Source: Gnetum montanum (Eukaryota; Streptophyta; Gnetopsida; Gnetales; Gnetaceae). Taken from it: 32,960 bases of DNA. Of this stretch, positions 11,624 to 21,800 are shown piece after piece. Where the stretch lies: assembly GCA_015680685.1 (NCBI GenBank), contig MNCI01028990.1:107357-140316 (forward strand). Reading direction: 5' to 3'. Position 1 is the stretch's first letter. Each line of letters begins with the position of its first letter. The notes under the pieces were generated by a model that saw only the letters and a list, made by a program, of their open reading frames with translations, made no database searches and had not been told where the DNA came from. The position numbers were made by a program, and so were the translations under genes.

Positions 11624-12490
11624 TGATGAATCATAAATTGGTTGTGTCAACTAGGCCTCATTGATGCATGATTTGATGCATTGATGTGGCCTTGTTGACA
11701 TTATGTTTGTTTTTGCCTATGAATACATGCTCACCCATCATGTTTATGGCATATCTTGTCATAGTCATAGTGGAGCTCTTGCAATTTTATCATTTGAAAG
11801 TTAGAATATTTTTCTAGGTGCCTATAATAGGAGTTAAGAGTGTATGGATCTTTATTCAAGCACTATTATACTTGAGCACAGTAGTGTGTGCAGCAATAAA
11901 GATGAGCTTTTGGATAAACCTTGTAGCACTTTGAAATAGATTAATTAATTATTTATGCATTTAATCTTTTATGCAATTTTCTTTAATTCTTTAAGTAACT
12001 AAATAATTAATTAGGCTAAATTAAGCTAGATTAAATGATGGTTAATTAAGCACATAAGTACAACCACTTTAAGCATACACTTGGTGCTTGATAATCCCAA
12101 TAATGCTTAACGTTTGATAACCTGGTAGTGTTAAATGTGTTCAAGATGTGTACGACAAGTGGGAATGGATGCTTATGTTAGGATTAGTTTGGTGTAGCTA
12201 GTTAGATTAAATTAGTAGTTTAATTATTTTATCTTATTCATTATTCTTTATCATTAGGTGGATTAAAACATAAAACATAAAAATGATAAAAATCGTATGC
12301 CTCAGTTGCACTTAACCGTATCCTTTCATTTCACAAGTGTAATTGGGAAGACAACAATTGTAACAGTTAGTTTCACTTTCTAGAACACTAGTATGCTTAG
12401 AAGGATATAAGTCCAAGAAATTCAACTGGATTGCACGTGAACGCTTAGTGATTCATATGGTTGGATGTAGGATCTACTCATCACCCATCA
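11624..12490 (+). repeat. 3' LTR of the Athila/Tat-type element
   Basis: The last 189 bases match the left edge of the window, which fixes the right end at 12490 (CATCA). The left end is provisional: a TGATGA follows the G run at 11617-11621. This gives about 867 bp. The matching 5' LTR start is outside the window, so the start cannot be confirmed here. Confidence 0.75.
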
Positions 12491-12720
12491 TTGTCAAAGA
12501 CTTTGAACAAACACTTTAAATTTAAGGTACTCCTTCATTTAAGGAATTTCATTGCTAAATCCAAACTTAAAGGAATCACTTCAATTTAGTACAAATAGGA
12601 GTCTTATGCATTCTACATCCAAAGTAAATTTTATGTAAGTTAATCTCCAATCATGTAATACATGCTAAGATAGACATATGAGCAAATGAAGTAATAGGAA
12701 AGCTAAAGCATATTAGATAA

Positions 12721-13250
12721 GGTAAGAAGGATATGAAGGACTTATACCTTGAAGTTTATCAATTGTTCCATTAATCCAAGATGAATTAGAATAACTATGA
12801 ATACACATCCATATTTCTTGATGGATTAAAGATGCAATATCAATAGAAGTTCATCTTCATTGAGCCTCAAATCCTAGATGAGGCTTATGAATTAACTAGT
12901 AACATAGAGAAGAAATTAAATGAATATGAAAGAAAAGGAAAGGATCCATCCATGGATCAAGATAAAGAATCCAAATAGAATAAAGGATCCAAATCCAAGG
13001 AGTTCAATGAAGACTACAAAGAGAAAAATCATGATAAGGAGAACAAGATAAGGAAACATCCAAAGGAAACTTAAATAAGAAAGGCAAGGATTGCAAGAAA
13101 GAAAATTATTTCAAAATTTAATGCTTTAGATGTGGTAATATTTGGCACATGTAATGGAAGTATCCATTCTAATAGGCCATCAATGAAAAAGAACTAAAAA
13201 CTATGGAGAATGAAGATTCAATATATTGAGATACTCCAAGAAGTAAGTAA
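12721..13250 (+). pseudogene. gag: Chromovirus gag C-terminal part with zinc knuckle (copy 1)
   Basis: From 12721 one frame reads KKDMKDLYLEVYQLFHQSKM, then QILDEAYELTSNIEKKLNEY, typical of the gag C-terminal half before the basic linker. A frameshift near 13080 leads to a zinc knuckle at 13122-13163: CFRCGNIWHM, a stop, then WKYPF. This fits C-x2-C-x4-H-x4-C with the last Cys now Tyr. The N-terminal half lies beyond the Athila-type insertion and is not in the window. Several stops and at least one frameshift make it inactive. Confidence 0.78.
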
Positions 13251-13299
13251 GCCTAATGCTCCTAAGATATGAGATGTCACTGAAATAAATTCATTCATG

Positions 13300-14033
13300 A
13301 GAAATGTCAATGTGAAGGATAAACCCAATAGGAAATTTTTATTTAGAATTATGGATAGATGTCTTAAGAGTGAGAAATTGATTCATATTTTAGTTGATGG
13401 GGGTGGTTAAAATTGTTATTTCTTCTAGGACAAGTACCAGATTGGGGCTAGAAACTTATGCTCATTCTAGACCTTACAAAGTACATTGCTTATGTAGAAA
13501 TTTTCCCAAGATATGAAGGAATAATATGTTTTGAATTTTAAAATTTGTAACTATGCTGATCTTGTTGCTTGTGATTTCTTTCCAATTAATTATGCTAATG
13601 TGATATTGAAAAAAATTTAAAATTTTTATAATGGTACTAACAATCTATGATCAATTACTAGAGAGGATGGAATTCATGAATTGATTCCAATGATAATTGA
13701 ACAAGTTAAGAATCAGTTCTTAATAATTGCATCATTTATTATCTTAGATAAGAGAGAGTACATTAAAAAAATGTGAAGGAGTTAATCTTGGATTTGTGGT
13801 GATGTCTAAAATTACATCAAGCATGGTTAAGCACTATGATTTTCTAGTAGAGATAGAAAGTTTGATTAAGAAATTTTTCAATGCCTTTAAGAAAAACTTA
13901 TAAGGTTCACCACAAACAAGGAATGTGAAATACCAAATTGACTTAATATTGAGTGCTACATTTTCAAATAAATGGGAAATCAGATGGCATCAACTTCGAG
14001 GATAGAATTGAAAAAATGAGTGAAGAAGCATTC
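13300..14033 (+). pseudogene. Chromovirus protease and RT linker (copy 1)
   Basis: The block RLGLETYAHSRPYKVH near 13445 matches the chromovirus protease region LGLxTxPHPxPYKV. The protease active site just upstream (near 13395) is decayed to ILVDGGG. Near 13930 the pre-RT linker reads YQIDLILSATFSNK, matching the family's QIDLIPGATLPN. The left part stops at the copia LTR at 14034; the RT itself resumes at 25898. Frameshifts are frequent. Confidence 0.72.
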
Positions 14034-15088
14034 TATTAACCATAGTCCACAATGCCATTATAAGCATGAAGTTGAAAGTCTTAAATTTAAATATTTCTTA
14101 ATATTTAAATTCTTAAGTTTATGGGTGGATGCAATTTATTTTTGTCCCAACTCACCATTACTTTGCTAAAATTCTTATCCTTTCCTATGAGAAATGAATT
14201 TTCAAATCCCCTAAGTATGGCCCCATTTATTTTTTATAAACTGTAAGGCCATCCATGGATGTAATGATTGATTTTTTGAAATAAAGTATTGATTATAAAT
14301 TTTCCCTAGAATTCTCTTATTATGACAATTTTTCATATTTCATAAAGCATTTGTTTCATATCATCAATAATCTTCATTGTTATCAAACTAGTTTTTAGCA
14401 TCGATTACAATTGATTTCATCTCCAATGAAGATCAACATCTTAATTTCTAGAACTTCATCTTAAGAAGATCAAAAGTTATCATTATATTCTTCATTCAAA
14501 TTCTATCAAAATTCAAAGTTAAATTAATCATTTTACCACCTTAGCAACATATATAAATCATGATGACATCAACTATCCAATCTGCATTTGGATTCAAGTT
14601 CAAATTTTGCAAAAATAAAGATTTTTTTATATATTATGATCTCACCATGACTAGTGATATCCTCTACCTATAATACCACAACTTGTAGTCAACTCATGGT
14701 CTAGGTAATTTTCATCCCACGAGTAAACCACCACTCATGGTAAATATATTCAAGATCTTCTATGAACCACAACTCATGGTTCCTTTATAAAATAAGGTAA
14801 ATTAACCACAACTCATTGATCTATCATGGAATAATTCTACGACTTATTCTTCAATTATAGTACCTTTAGAATATTTATCATCTCTATTTCTTATATATCA
14901 TGACTCATGATATCTTATGGTATGGTTATCAGAATTTCTCAATTTTTAAAGACAATAACTCTGGTCAACTCATTGTATGTATTGCATGACCAATGGTTAG
15001 CTTATGGTAAAATACCATGATTGATGCTATAATATCACAACTCATGGTAAAATGAAATTCCTTTTTTATTTAAAATTATTTCATTACA
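14034..15088 (+). repeat. 5' LTR of the copia element
   Basis: Homologous along its length to 24819-25897, with both starting TATTAAC and ending near a CA. The start probably was TG and has decayed. From about 14640 to 15060 it carries many copies of a short motif, AACTCATGGT or its variants, several within ACCACAACTCATGGT. The primer site begins one or two bases after 15088. Confidence 0.85.
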
Positions 15089-15089
15089 C

Positions 15090-15104
15090 TAGTATTAGAG
15101 CTTA
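15090..15104 (+). other. Primer binding site, tRNA-iMet type (copia element)
   Basis: The sequence TAGTATTAGAGCTTA differs at two positions, both deamination-type, from the standard TGGTATCAGAGCTTA. It sits immediately after the LTR. Confidence 0.85.
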
Positions 15105-15110
15105 CTTACC

Positions 15111-15960
15111 ATGAGTTCCAATAAGAAAATAGTTAAATGTTCCATTATATTCAATGGGACTCAAGACTTTATTCTATGGAAAGAAATGATGAAAGGACTT
15201 CTCAAAGTAGATGAAGTATGAGAGTCAATAGAACCTACAAAAACATTGATCAAAATCACTTCAAAAGTAGAACACAAAAATACAAAGGATCCTTTAATCA
15301 AGGGTCTTCTAGGATAAGAAAAGTGAAAAAGAAAAAGATCAACATGAAAGAATAATAATTTTCTTTAATATTTTAAAAACAATAGCTAGAAGACTTTGCT
15401 CTTTAAAGATATCCAGAGAAGTATGGAAATGATTATGATCACATTAGCTCAACAATGCAAAAAAGTATCACACAAAAGAACTAGAATTCAATTTTATAAA
15501 TTGGAAATAAAAAAGGATGAAAGCATAGAGGACTATACAGTTATATAGAAAACATTGATGACTTTGGTTGTTACTTCATCCAATATCAAAAAGGTATTAG
15601 CAACATGTTACAATGATACTAAATACCAAAATATTATGTTGAACTTTCTCCAAAAAAAATATTACAAAAAAGTCACTATTAATGATTTAGTTTCCTAAAT
15701 TAGAATACTAGAAATTTTAAGAATAGATAATGCTAAGAAAGAAGGAAAATTTGCAGCTAGTAGAGGAAGAGAAAGAGGAAGATTTAATAGAAGCTACATC
15801 CAAGAACAAAATAATGAACAAATGACAAAAAAAATTTAAAGAGAGAATAAAGGTAGAGGATTTATGAGAAGAAGGTAAAACCCATAAAAAAGTACTCTAA
15901 CATATAACTTGATCCTATCATGCAAGTCTTTCAAAGAGAAGAGGCCACACCATATAGATT
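15111..15960 (+). pseudogene. gag: copia gag, inactivated
   Basis: An ATG at 15111, six bases after the primer site, opens a frame reading FNGTQDFILWKEMMKGLL, the typical copia gag start (FDGxNDFxLWKxKMxxLL). Around 15500 the UBN2-like gag block appears as KLEIKKDESIEDYTV. At about 15720-15800 the basic, arginine-rich linker SRGRERGRFNR precedes the knuckle. Near 15930 CKSFKEKRPHH may be a ruined zinc knuckle. Several stops and shifts between frames make it inactive. Confidence 0.78.
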
Positions 15961-16099
15961 TTCTAGGAAAAAAGTGAATTTGATGCACTTAAGCTTCAAA
16001 AAAATTAGAAAGAAGACAAGATTCAAACTTCAAATAAAGAGAAAACCCAAGGTAATTTCAATGTTTTTAAGTCTATCAACACTCTAACTTCAAATTCTT

Positions 16100-16370
16100 A
16101 GATAACTAACACTAGTTGCTCTAATCACATGACACCCTATAAGTCTCATCTTCTTCAATAAAATTCTAATAAAATTAGCAACATTAGAATAGAAGATAGA
16201 AATTATCTCAACATATAAGTGATTGATTATTATATTGCTAGACTTCCTAACAATAAAATCATAGTTATAAATAAAGTATTTTATGTCCAAAATTTCTCAA
16301 ATCCCTTACTCATAATGGGATAAATAACTAGAAAATGGAAAAACATCAACTTAAAAAATGACCTCTGTCA
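16100..16370 (+). pseudogene. copia protease and start of pre-integrase region, inactivated
   Basis: Near 16108 the frame reads NTSCSNHMTPYKSHL, where copia proteases have DTGCSNHMT. The catalytic Asp is therefore Asn, a G-to-A type change. About 50 residues later IVINKVFYVQNFSNPLLIMG matches the VFYVPNLxxNLLSIGQL landmark that closes the copia protease. The spacing between the two is normal. Stops interrupt it. Confidence 0.82.
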
Positions 16371-16745
16371 AATAAAGAAGAAATCATCAAAGTCAAGGCC
16401 TATAGAAATAGAATATGCTTTATAAATTTTAACTATTTTAATTCAAAATAATTTATGTTGATAGAACTCAAATATTCAAACAAAAAACTATTCAAGAAAC
16501 TACCTTTGAAGTTAAACTAGAATAAAACACTCATCAATTCACATTTAAAAAACTAGACCACACAACCAATGAAGAAGAAGCCAAAATATATGGTACACAA
16601 GGTTAGGAAACATACATTATAGTAATATAGAAAAAATGGAAAAAGCTAAGAAAAACTATTGGACTTCAAATAAATAAAAATCCTATGTAAAATGTGAAAT
16701 TTTCATTTAAGGAAAGTAAACCAGTAGTTCTCACACTATACCTAT
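16371..16745 (+). other. Decayed pre-integrase region of the copia element
   Basis: The stretch lies between protease and integrase, where copia elements carry the GAG-pre-integrase zinc finger. I can find only a faint match (VKFSFKESK, near 16690), and the His and Cys residues are not clear. A/T-rich and full of stops. Confidence 0.4.
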
Positions 16746-17033
16746 GAAAAGAAAAGACAACTCCCTTGATCTTCTTTACTTGGATCTCATTAGACCTATG
16801 CTTATCACTTTAATAGAAGTAGAAAATTACACTCTTATCATGATATATGACTATTTAAGATATAGCTAGACTTACAACATAAAACAGGAGGCTAAAGTAA
16901 TAAATAAATTTCAATATTTCTACACCATCATGAAGAATACTATGAATCTACCCATGAAAGCCATTAGATCAAATAGAGAAGAAGAATTCATCAACAAGTT
17001 TTTAAAGATTCTTGCATAAACCAAGATATTTTT
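16746..17033 (+). pseudogene. copia integrase core, N-terminal half
   Basis: LDLLYLDLIRPM near 16761 matches the copia HSDLCGPM block with the first catalytic Asp. It is followed by YTLIMIYDYLRYS and, near 16960, by IRSNREEEFINKF, which corresponds to LRSDNGGEF. The second catalytic Asp is changed to Asn. The reading breaks off at 17033 and resumes at 17579, after a block of unrelated sequence. Confidence 0.82.
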
Positions 17034-17562
17034 GAGGGGGATGTTAGATCCTAGAAAAATGAATAATAATATTAAAAAAATTTAGAGTACGTCATATTAT
17101 TAAAGAGAGTCTAAAAAAAATGCCCAATGATTTTGGGGATGACTTTTCAAGTTTTTATCCTTACAACCAATCCTTAAATAATATTTCTTTTGCAATAGGA
17201 AAAGGATCAAGCCTTATGCTTATTCAAAAGTGCCCTCATGGGTTTTCACTTCTTTCTTGTAAAGAGAAGAAGAAAAATCTTTCTAAATAAAAACAATACA
17301 TCATTCAACAATAAAGAGTAAATAGCAACAAAAGTCAAAAGCTTTACATCCTTGAGCCTATAAAATAAAATGAAATTAAAATAGTAAAAAATCAAGTAGT
17401 TATTCAAACTTTTAGTGAAAGCTTTTTTGCTTAAAAGGGACATCTTTGAGAATCTAGCATTTGACACCTGAAGAGAGGTCATAGTTGTGCTCTTATTACT
17501 AGAAAATAACAATACATTGAAGCCTCTAAATAGAGTAGTGCAAAAGTGGTCAAAGACAATTT
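17034..17562. mobile_element. Unidentified insert inside the copia integrase
   Basis: Integrase homology stops at 17033 and resumes at about 17579. The bracketing bases, 17018-17033 and 17563-17578, form an imperfect direct repeat (13 of 16 alike, ending TATTTTT), which resembles a target duplication. The insert starts with TGAGGGGGATGTTAGATCC, which looks like a polypurine tract joined to an LTR start. No coding match was seen. It could be a solo or truncated LTR, a short non-autonomous element, or a rearrangement. Confidence 0.5.
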
Positions 17563-17578
17563 CAAACAAGGTATTTTT

Positions 17579-18378
17579 TTATCAAACTTCATTTGGATAT
17601 AATTCACAATCAAATGAAATTGTAGAAAGGAAGAAACTTTTTTACAAAATATGTCTTCTAAAAAATGCTTGAATTTCTAACAATTTTTAAGCATGGACAT
17701 GAATGTAGCAACCCACATCACTAATAGCATAATCAATAGTAGTAATAAGGACATGTCTCCAAATGAAATCTTCCATAAGAAACTTTCAAAAATAAATCAC
17801 ATGAGGACATTTGAATGTCATTGTTATGTTAAAACTCCAAAATAGTTCATAGGTAAAGTGGAAAGAAATGCAATTTTCTAGACTATGGTACCAAAACAAG
17901 TGGATACACTTACTATGGTTCCTTAGAGAAAAAATGGCACTCATATAGAGAAGTTGTATTCCTAGAAGATAAATTTGGAATAAAGGATGTCTAAATTTGA
18001 AATAACAAATTAAAGGCTCAAAATAATTCCAAGCCATAAGCACAATGAGACCATCCCTAAGAGCAAATGCTAGATAGAAATTTTAAAAGAAGAATAACTA
18101 GATCAAACATCATCCATCATATAGCATATTTAGATTTGTTTTTTTGAAACCAAAAAATGTAGAGGAGACCCTAAAAATCAAATCTTGGAAAGAAACCATG
18201 GATAAAGAATATGAAGCCATCTTGAAGAGAAAAACATGAGAACTAATTGAGAAACCAAAATGAAAAATGATGATTGATCATAAGTGGTTATAAAAAATAA
18301 AATTTAATGAAAAATAAGTCATCAAACATAAAGAAAGACTTATAGCAATAAGCTTTAAATAAAAAAAATACATAGACT
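17579..18378 (+). pseudogene. pol: copia integrase C-terminal half and N-terminal part of RT, truncated
   Basis: The first block reads QTSFGYNSQSNEIVERKKLF, matching the copia TAYTPQQNGVVERKN landmark with the catalytic Glu kept. A decayed integrase tail follows. From about 18160 the RT start is clear: LKIKSWKETMDKEYEAI, then ELIEKPK, DHKWL and KHKERLIAISFK, matching WKxAMxxEYxAI, WELVxLPxGK, CKWVFK and HKARLVAKGF. The reading ends at 18378 where the nested LTR starts. The RT catalytic YVDD block and RNase H are absent from the window. Confidence 0.85.
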
Positions 18379-18866
18379 GTGAGAAATGTCTCAGGATAGT
18401 GGTTCTACTAGGCTCTCCCCATGGTTTGGGGACCATGGAACACTCTAAGGCATCCTCAAGTGGCACTCAAGTGTTTCAAAACCCATCCTAGCTTGGTGGT
18501 ACCAAGCCTGCAGCAAGACTCCCTCCTATTGCATTCCTTTCCAAGTTCTCTTCATACTACCCTCACTCGGAGAACTACATGGCCCTAATTTTGCAGTGGT
18601 CATAGATATGTAGACAGCTAGAACTGGATAGTTTTGATGTGGTGCCAAGCCATAGGGATGAGGTGCCCCTTGGTAGATGCATTATTTCTCTGTTACGATG
18701 TTTTCTACAAGGTTGCTTGTGTACTCATTTGTAAGATCCTCGTTCAAAGTTAGTTGTTCTCCTTGAGGTGCATTCCCATATATATATTAAGAAGTTGTGT
18801 TGCTGCTTGCACCCTCTCTTGGGTTTTTTTCTTGTTAGAGGTGTAATGCCTAGGTCTTTTTCCTTA
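18379..18866 (+). repeat. 5' LTR of the LARD-like element
   Basis: Aligns to 24238-24746 over nearly its whole length, roughly 85% by eye. The 3' copy has about 20 extra bases near 24500-24530. Its left end cuts the copia RT reading. Confidence 0.85.
18778..18790 (+). promoter_or_regulatory. TATA box in the 5' LTR (LARD-like)
   Basis: An alternating AT run, ATATATATATTAA, lies about 75 bases before the LTR end. The 3' LTR has the matching TATATATAAAG. Conservation in both LTRs supports a promoter role, with transcription starting some 30 bases downstream. Confidence 0.55.
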
Positions 18867-21800
18867 GATTTATTGGATCTTAGTGAGTTCCTTGGGGTGC
18901 CAGACAATGTTGGAACATTGTTGTTATAGATGGAATAAGAGAATTTTTGGAATTGTGTTATGATATGCATGTGCCCTTTGGTTGTGTTACAAAATTGAGG
19001 TTGTTCTATTAATGGTCCTTTTGTATTGATATCTAGGTGATCTAGTGTCATATCCATATATGTTCTTTGAAGAGTTGCCTTATGGTAAGATTTTTATGCT
19101 CTTCTATAGGGGGTCGATGTTACGTTGTGAGTAATTGATGTATGTCGTTCTCCTTAAAGATGTATTCGATTATGTTATGGTATTGTTCTCCACTTGTTTA
19201 CTTGTGGTTGGACCAGATGTGTTTTTATTTGATATGTCTAAGGAGAGTTCTATTGACAACTCACAAATTATTGTTGCTTAAGGAGCTCTCATCTCTAGTC
19301 TCTAGTGATTCATCTGGGATGAATTGGACCTAGTCTCTGCTTTGATTTTCACTCAGATGACATGTATTGAGATAACATTGATTGAATTGTGTAGGATGTG
19401 GTATCCTTGCACTTCCACTCATCCTAGATATAGTGAGTGTGGAAATTACAAAGTGGGACATGTTGGGTTCTAGGTACCTTAGGATGGAGGGCCTTCAGAC
19501 ATGTGCTCTTGGTGAGCCTTGTTATGGGTGGATTAAGATCATTGTTGGTAGACTTTGTACACTTGTGTTTGTGATTGTATTTTTTCTAGTTGTGTATGCA
19601 TGTATTTCTTGGTTACATTTTCAAATTCTATGTGGATGTCACTTTAGTCATGTCTATCATTCATAACGCAAGGTTTTGTGTTCTATGCACTATGATGATT
19701 TGTTGTTGGGATTGTTGAGGATGCATTTTGAGGCCATTCATGCCATCCCAAAGCCAAATGTTTATTGTCTTATTTGACAACCCCTTATGCTTTGAGCATG
19801 ATTGCCCTTGTTGCATACCTTTCATGAGTTGTGCTCCCTTATTTGTGCTGGCTGTGTTACCCTTGGTTTTGTGGCATCACTTCTTTGATTAGTAACATTT
19901 CTTTGATTTGGAGACCTTTTGTTATAGATCATCCTCTTGTTGGTTCTTGTTGAGACCTCACCTCTTTTGATGAGAATCTTCTTGTGGACACATCCTCCCT
20001 AATGTTGCTCATCGTAGTGAGAATTGCAGCTTTCTTAAGACCTATTGTTGGCTAAACCTTGGTCTTCCTCCTTATTTCTGAGTTGAATAATGATTCTCTA
20101 TTGACCATGCCTCTTATGAATGTGTTGAGATTTTGATCTTGGTGGGAACCAGTGTGAGTGGCTGGGTATGTTTATCATATGTGAATCTTGCAATTTTGAG
20201 AGTGTTCTAGTTCTATCTAGGTGTGCCTCATGATAAATTATTTTGTGTGAGTGTATCTAATTGATCCATCAATATATACATGATTGATCTCTGTGTGTTG
20301 CTAAGGTTTTTCCCTTTATGATGTTGCAAGAGTGATATTTCTCTATTGTATGATCATGCTTGATGGGTGTATATGAGGTTGATGTATTAATCATGTTCAT
20401 GTTCCTACTAACTTCTCTATTTCTAAGTTGTCTCAGTTTTGTAGGCAGCACAGTTTTAAAGATGCGGCTAGTGGTAACCTTAGTTGATTCTATGAGTGTA
20501 TGTTTAAGGGGAAGATGTGTGTTCTTGAGGCCTTCATGAATTTGTTATTTGGTCTCAGAATCCCAACATTAGGTTATGGATTTATCAGTACATTGGCTAT
20601 GATGAAATAGTAGGTACATCATGATTTGTTTACCTCTTAGTGCTAGGTAAGCACTAATAGAGGACAATGATTTGTCCTAGATCCTACAGATATTGGGTTA
20701 GTAGATGGCATAAAATGGTATCCCTAGCTATGCTAGATATTGATGGCCCAGAAGTGGCCAATGCCTTGAGGTCCCATAGTGGCAGGTGGTGGATACTCAA
20801 TTGGTGTGTCCTATTATTCGATCGTTGTGTTCATGTCCTAATTTATTTTCATTCAATGGTTGTTCATGTACATGAAGAGACAGTTGTGCAGTGAGTGTAG
20901 TGTGACAGATGTTCACGTACATGCAGAGATAGAGACAAGTTTTTCTCAGAACAACATGGTGTAGCCTTGGTGTACTCCTGGTGGCCTAAACCTTTTAGCG
21001 TAGGATGGGCTTGGGTAGTTTGTCCTATATCCTTCTAGGCCTAGGTAGCATTCCCAAATGCCATGTATTGTGCTCACTAAATGTATTCCTATCCTCAGGT
21101 GTGTGAGATTGTAATGTAATCTTGTGATGTTATTGCCCTATGTGTGTTAGTTGTCTCCTCATTGTAGGCCTATGGCACACCTTGTGACAACGCCAAGCTT
21201 GATGTATGGTGTTTTCTCGGTGCTCATTATTAAAGCACCTCCTTTATATGTTGTAAGAAGCCTTTGTGCCTTGATGTGTAATTCTATTGAAAGTCCCATG
21301 GAAAAATTTATTTGTTAAGATATGATGTTGTAACAAGTAGGTTAGGGCATGTCCTTACCCAAGATGCTCTTAAACTGATGCATTGTGTTCTTGGTGATAT
21401 TGGCATGCCATGATGGTATGTCCTTCGGTGAATGTTCTTGAGATAGGACAAGTCTTGGGAACACTTGCTCTTGGGTTCCTAGACTGGTAGAAATCTTATC
21501 CACAAGTGATCGATGGTGGCATGTAGCCTAAAATTCAAACAAATTAGTTCAATGAGCTTGATCTTGATAGTGGGTGATTCATGGTGGCCTTGTGAATTGT
21601 AATGGCAAACTAAAATTCAAATTAAGATGATGTTGCTATGTCTAGATATGGAGTAGAGTTGAGTTCTAGGTATCGGCACCTAGACTCCCTCTTCCATGGC
21701 TGGATGTGATCATGGAGTAGTTTTGCAAATGTTGGGATGGTGGTCTATCCTTGAGTAAATGATGTTATAGTTATAGAATTTGTGACTTTTCTTGGTGTCC

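Larger units (their letters stand above)
1..12490 (+). mobile_element. Athila/Tat-type Ty3/gypsy LTR retrotransposon, 5' end outside window
   Basis: The order is LTR end, primer site, gag, protease, RT, RNase H, integrase, extra ORF, short purine tract, 3' LTR. The first 189 bases match 12302-12490 at about 84% by hand count, so they are the end of the 5' LTR. RT-to-integrase order marks Ty3/gypsy. The FMDDFS active-site block, the tRNA-Asp-like primer site and the long ORF after integrase point to the Athila/Tat branch rather than a chromovirus; the exact clade would need a tree. All coding parts carry stops, so the element is dead. It interrupts the gag of a chromovirus whose sequence resumes at 12491. 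The target-site duplication cannot be tested because the left end lies outside the window. Confidence 0.88.
12491..14033 (+). mobile_element. Chromovirus copy 1, left piece (gag to start of RT linker)
   Basis: This piece starts inside gag, directly after the Athila-type LTR, and ends at the copia LTR. It continues at 25898. Its gag, zinc-knuckle and protease blocks are recognisably the same family as chromovirus copy 2 at 27220-30286. Examples are YLEVYQLFHQSKMN here against YLEF then LFHQAKVN there, and ETYAHSRPYKVH against the PHSRP block there. It is the oldest sequence in the window because other elements interrupt it. Confidence 0.82.

Noticed and set aside
17246-17569. Minus-strand open frame of 107 codons inside the copia integrase insert
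   Set aside because: It is Phe/Leu-rich because it is antisense to an A-rich stretch. There is no motif.
18725-19057. Minus-strand open frame of 110 codons
   Set aside because: It overlaps the LARD 5' LTR end and TATA region on the opposite strand and shows no domain.
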